A DNA stretch of 5,148 bases from Alphaproteobacteria bacterium (GTDB lineage Bacteria > Pseudomonadota > Alphaproteobacteria > Rs-D84): the NCBI GenBank assembly GCA_009782725.1, contig WRIM01000047.1:1-5148 (forward strand), in the 5' to 3' direction. This document shows positions 4,795 through 5,148 of the stretch, piece by piece (positions within the stretch are counted from its first letter, which is position 1; each line of letters starts with the position of its first letter). Both the position numbers and the translations under genes were made by a program. The notes below the pieces were generated by a model that saw nothing but the letters and a program-made list of their open reading frames with translations, searched no databases and was not told where the DNA came from.

Positions 4795-5148
4795 ATGAAA
4801 AACAAATTGGAATCCGCTTTTGCCGGGTGTGTATCGCGGCGTACCTGCTTGAAAATTGCGGGCGGCGGCATGCTTGCCATTACTTTTTTGCCGCGTATCG
4901 CATTCGCCGCGCCAAACTCGATTAAATCTATCCGCACGGGGGTTCAACCCGGCGACAAAACACGCCTTGTTATCGAGACGGACTTGCGAGTATCGTATTC
5001 TTTATCTTATCCAAAGCCCGCAAACGGCTCAATGCAATTGGTTGTGGATTTGGCGAACACGGGCGGAAGCGCTTCGCCCACGCTTGCATCCGGGACGCTT
5101 ATCAAATCGATTACCACGGCGCAAAGCGGCACTTCGACGCGCATTGTC
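4795..5148 (+). CDS. Tat-exported AMIN-domain protein, probable N-acetylmuramoyl-L-alanine amidase (partial, 3' end off the right edge)
   Basis: 118 codons are visible without a stop. Residues 14-20, SRRTCLK, match the twin-arginine consensus SRRxFLK except Cys for Phe. A mild hydrophobic stretch with GGG (21-33) follows, and AFA before AP gives a cleavage site after A38, so the protein is exported folded by Tat. Residues about 43-118 resemble an AMIN domain: a GV-PGDKTRLVIETD strand pair, SYSLSYP, then LVVDLAN. In AmiA/AmiC-type cell-division amidases a Tat signal precedes export, and in AmiC an AMIN domain precedes the zinc amidase domain and directs it to the septum. The catalytic domain would lie beyond the window, so amidase is inference. 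No Shine-Dalgarno sequence precedes the ATG; the Tat signal and promoter spacing support this start. Confidence 0.82.
   Translation, partial: MKNKLESAFAGCVSRRTCLKIAGGGMLAITFLPRIAFAAPNSIKSIRTGVQPGDKTRLVIETDLRVSYSLSYPKPANGSMQLVVDLANTGGSASPTLASGTLIKSITTAQSGTSTRIV

Noticed and set aside
4589..4795. Minus-strand open frame of 68 codons in the repeat-rich spacer.
   Set aside because: It runs through the inverted repeats, lacks a ribosome site and has a composition shaped by palindromes rather than by coding.

Overview
The window looks like bacterial chromosome of moderate GC content, probably from a small-genome, host- or gut-associated, oxygen-sensitive alphaproteobacterium. That placement is inferred from a short outer-membrane beta-barrel of the type common in Rickettsiales and relatives, a Tat-exported AMIN-domain protein, rubrerythrin, and a CACTCCGGC...GCCGGAGTG palindrome of the REP kind common in alphaproteobacterial genomes. 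No marker in the window proves the lineage.

Left part, minus strand (1-1534): a two-gene surface operon. A signal-peptide-bearing outer-membrane beta-barrel protein (764-1534) has its own promoter. Four bases after its stop codon a collagen-like secreted protein begins (start at 759, running off the left edge). Its visible part has a signal peptide, a Thr/Ala-rich linker, a Gly patch, a short coiled coil, and Gly-X-Y blocks each introduced by a VYTKDEID hinge like those of phage tail fibres.

Middle part, minus strand (1582-1934): an intact tRNA-Phe(GAA) with encoded CCA and a terminator. Immediately upstream lies a broken second copy of the same tRNA. Its anticodon loop is interrupted by 110 nt that can be drawn as a folded RNA, and its T arm is replaced by a perfect foldback palindrome. 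The only good promoter lies in front of the broken copy, so the intact tRNA appears to be transcribed through it. This is the most unusual structure in the window.

Right-centre (1947-4561): a complete ABC exporter half-transporter (minus strand) diverges from a rubrerythrin gene (plus strand) across a 125-bp region. That region holds two opposed promoters and a 14-bp inverted repeat lying exactly in the spacer of the exporter promoter. Rubrerythrin ends in a strong terminator.

Right end (4562-5148): a 233-bp spacer packed with four successive perfect inverted repeats, then the start of a Tat-exported AMIN-domain protein, probably an N-acetylmuramoyl-L-alanine amidase. It has an extended -10 promoter placed so close to the ATG that the mRNA is probably leaderless. 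The gene is cut by the right edge.

Together the genes concern the cell envelope (surface barrel, surface fibre, exporter, septal amidase) and peroxide defence. I see no transposase, integrase, CRISPR array or known defence system.
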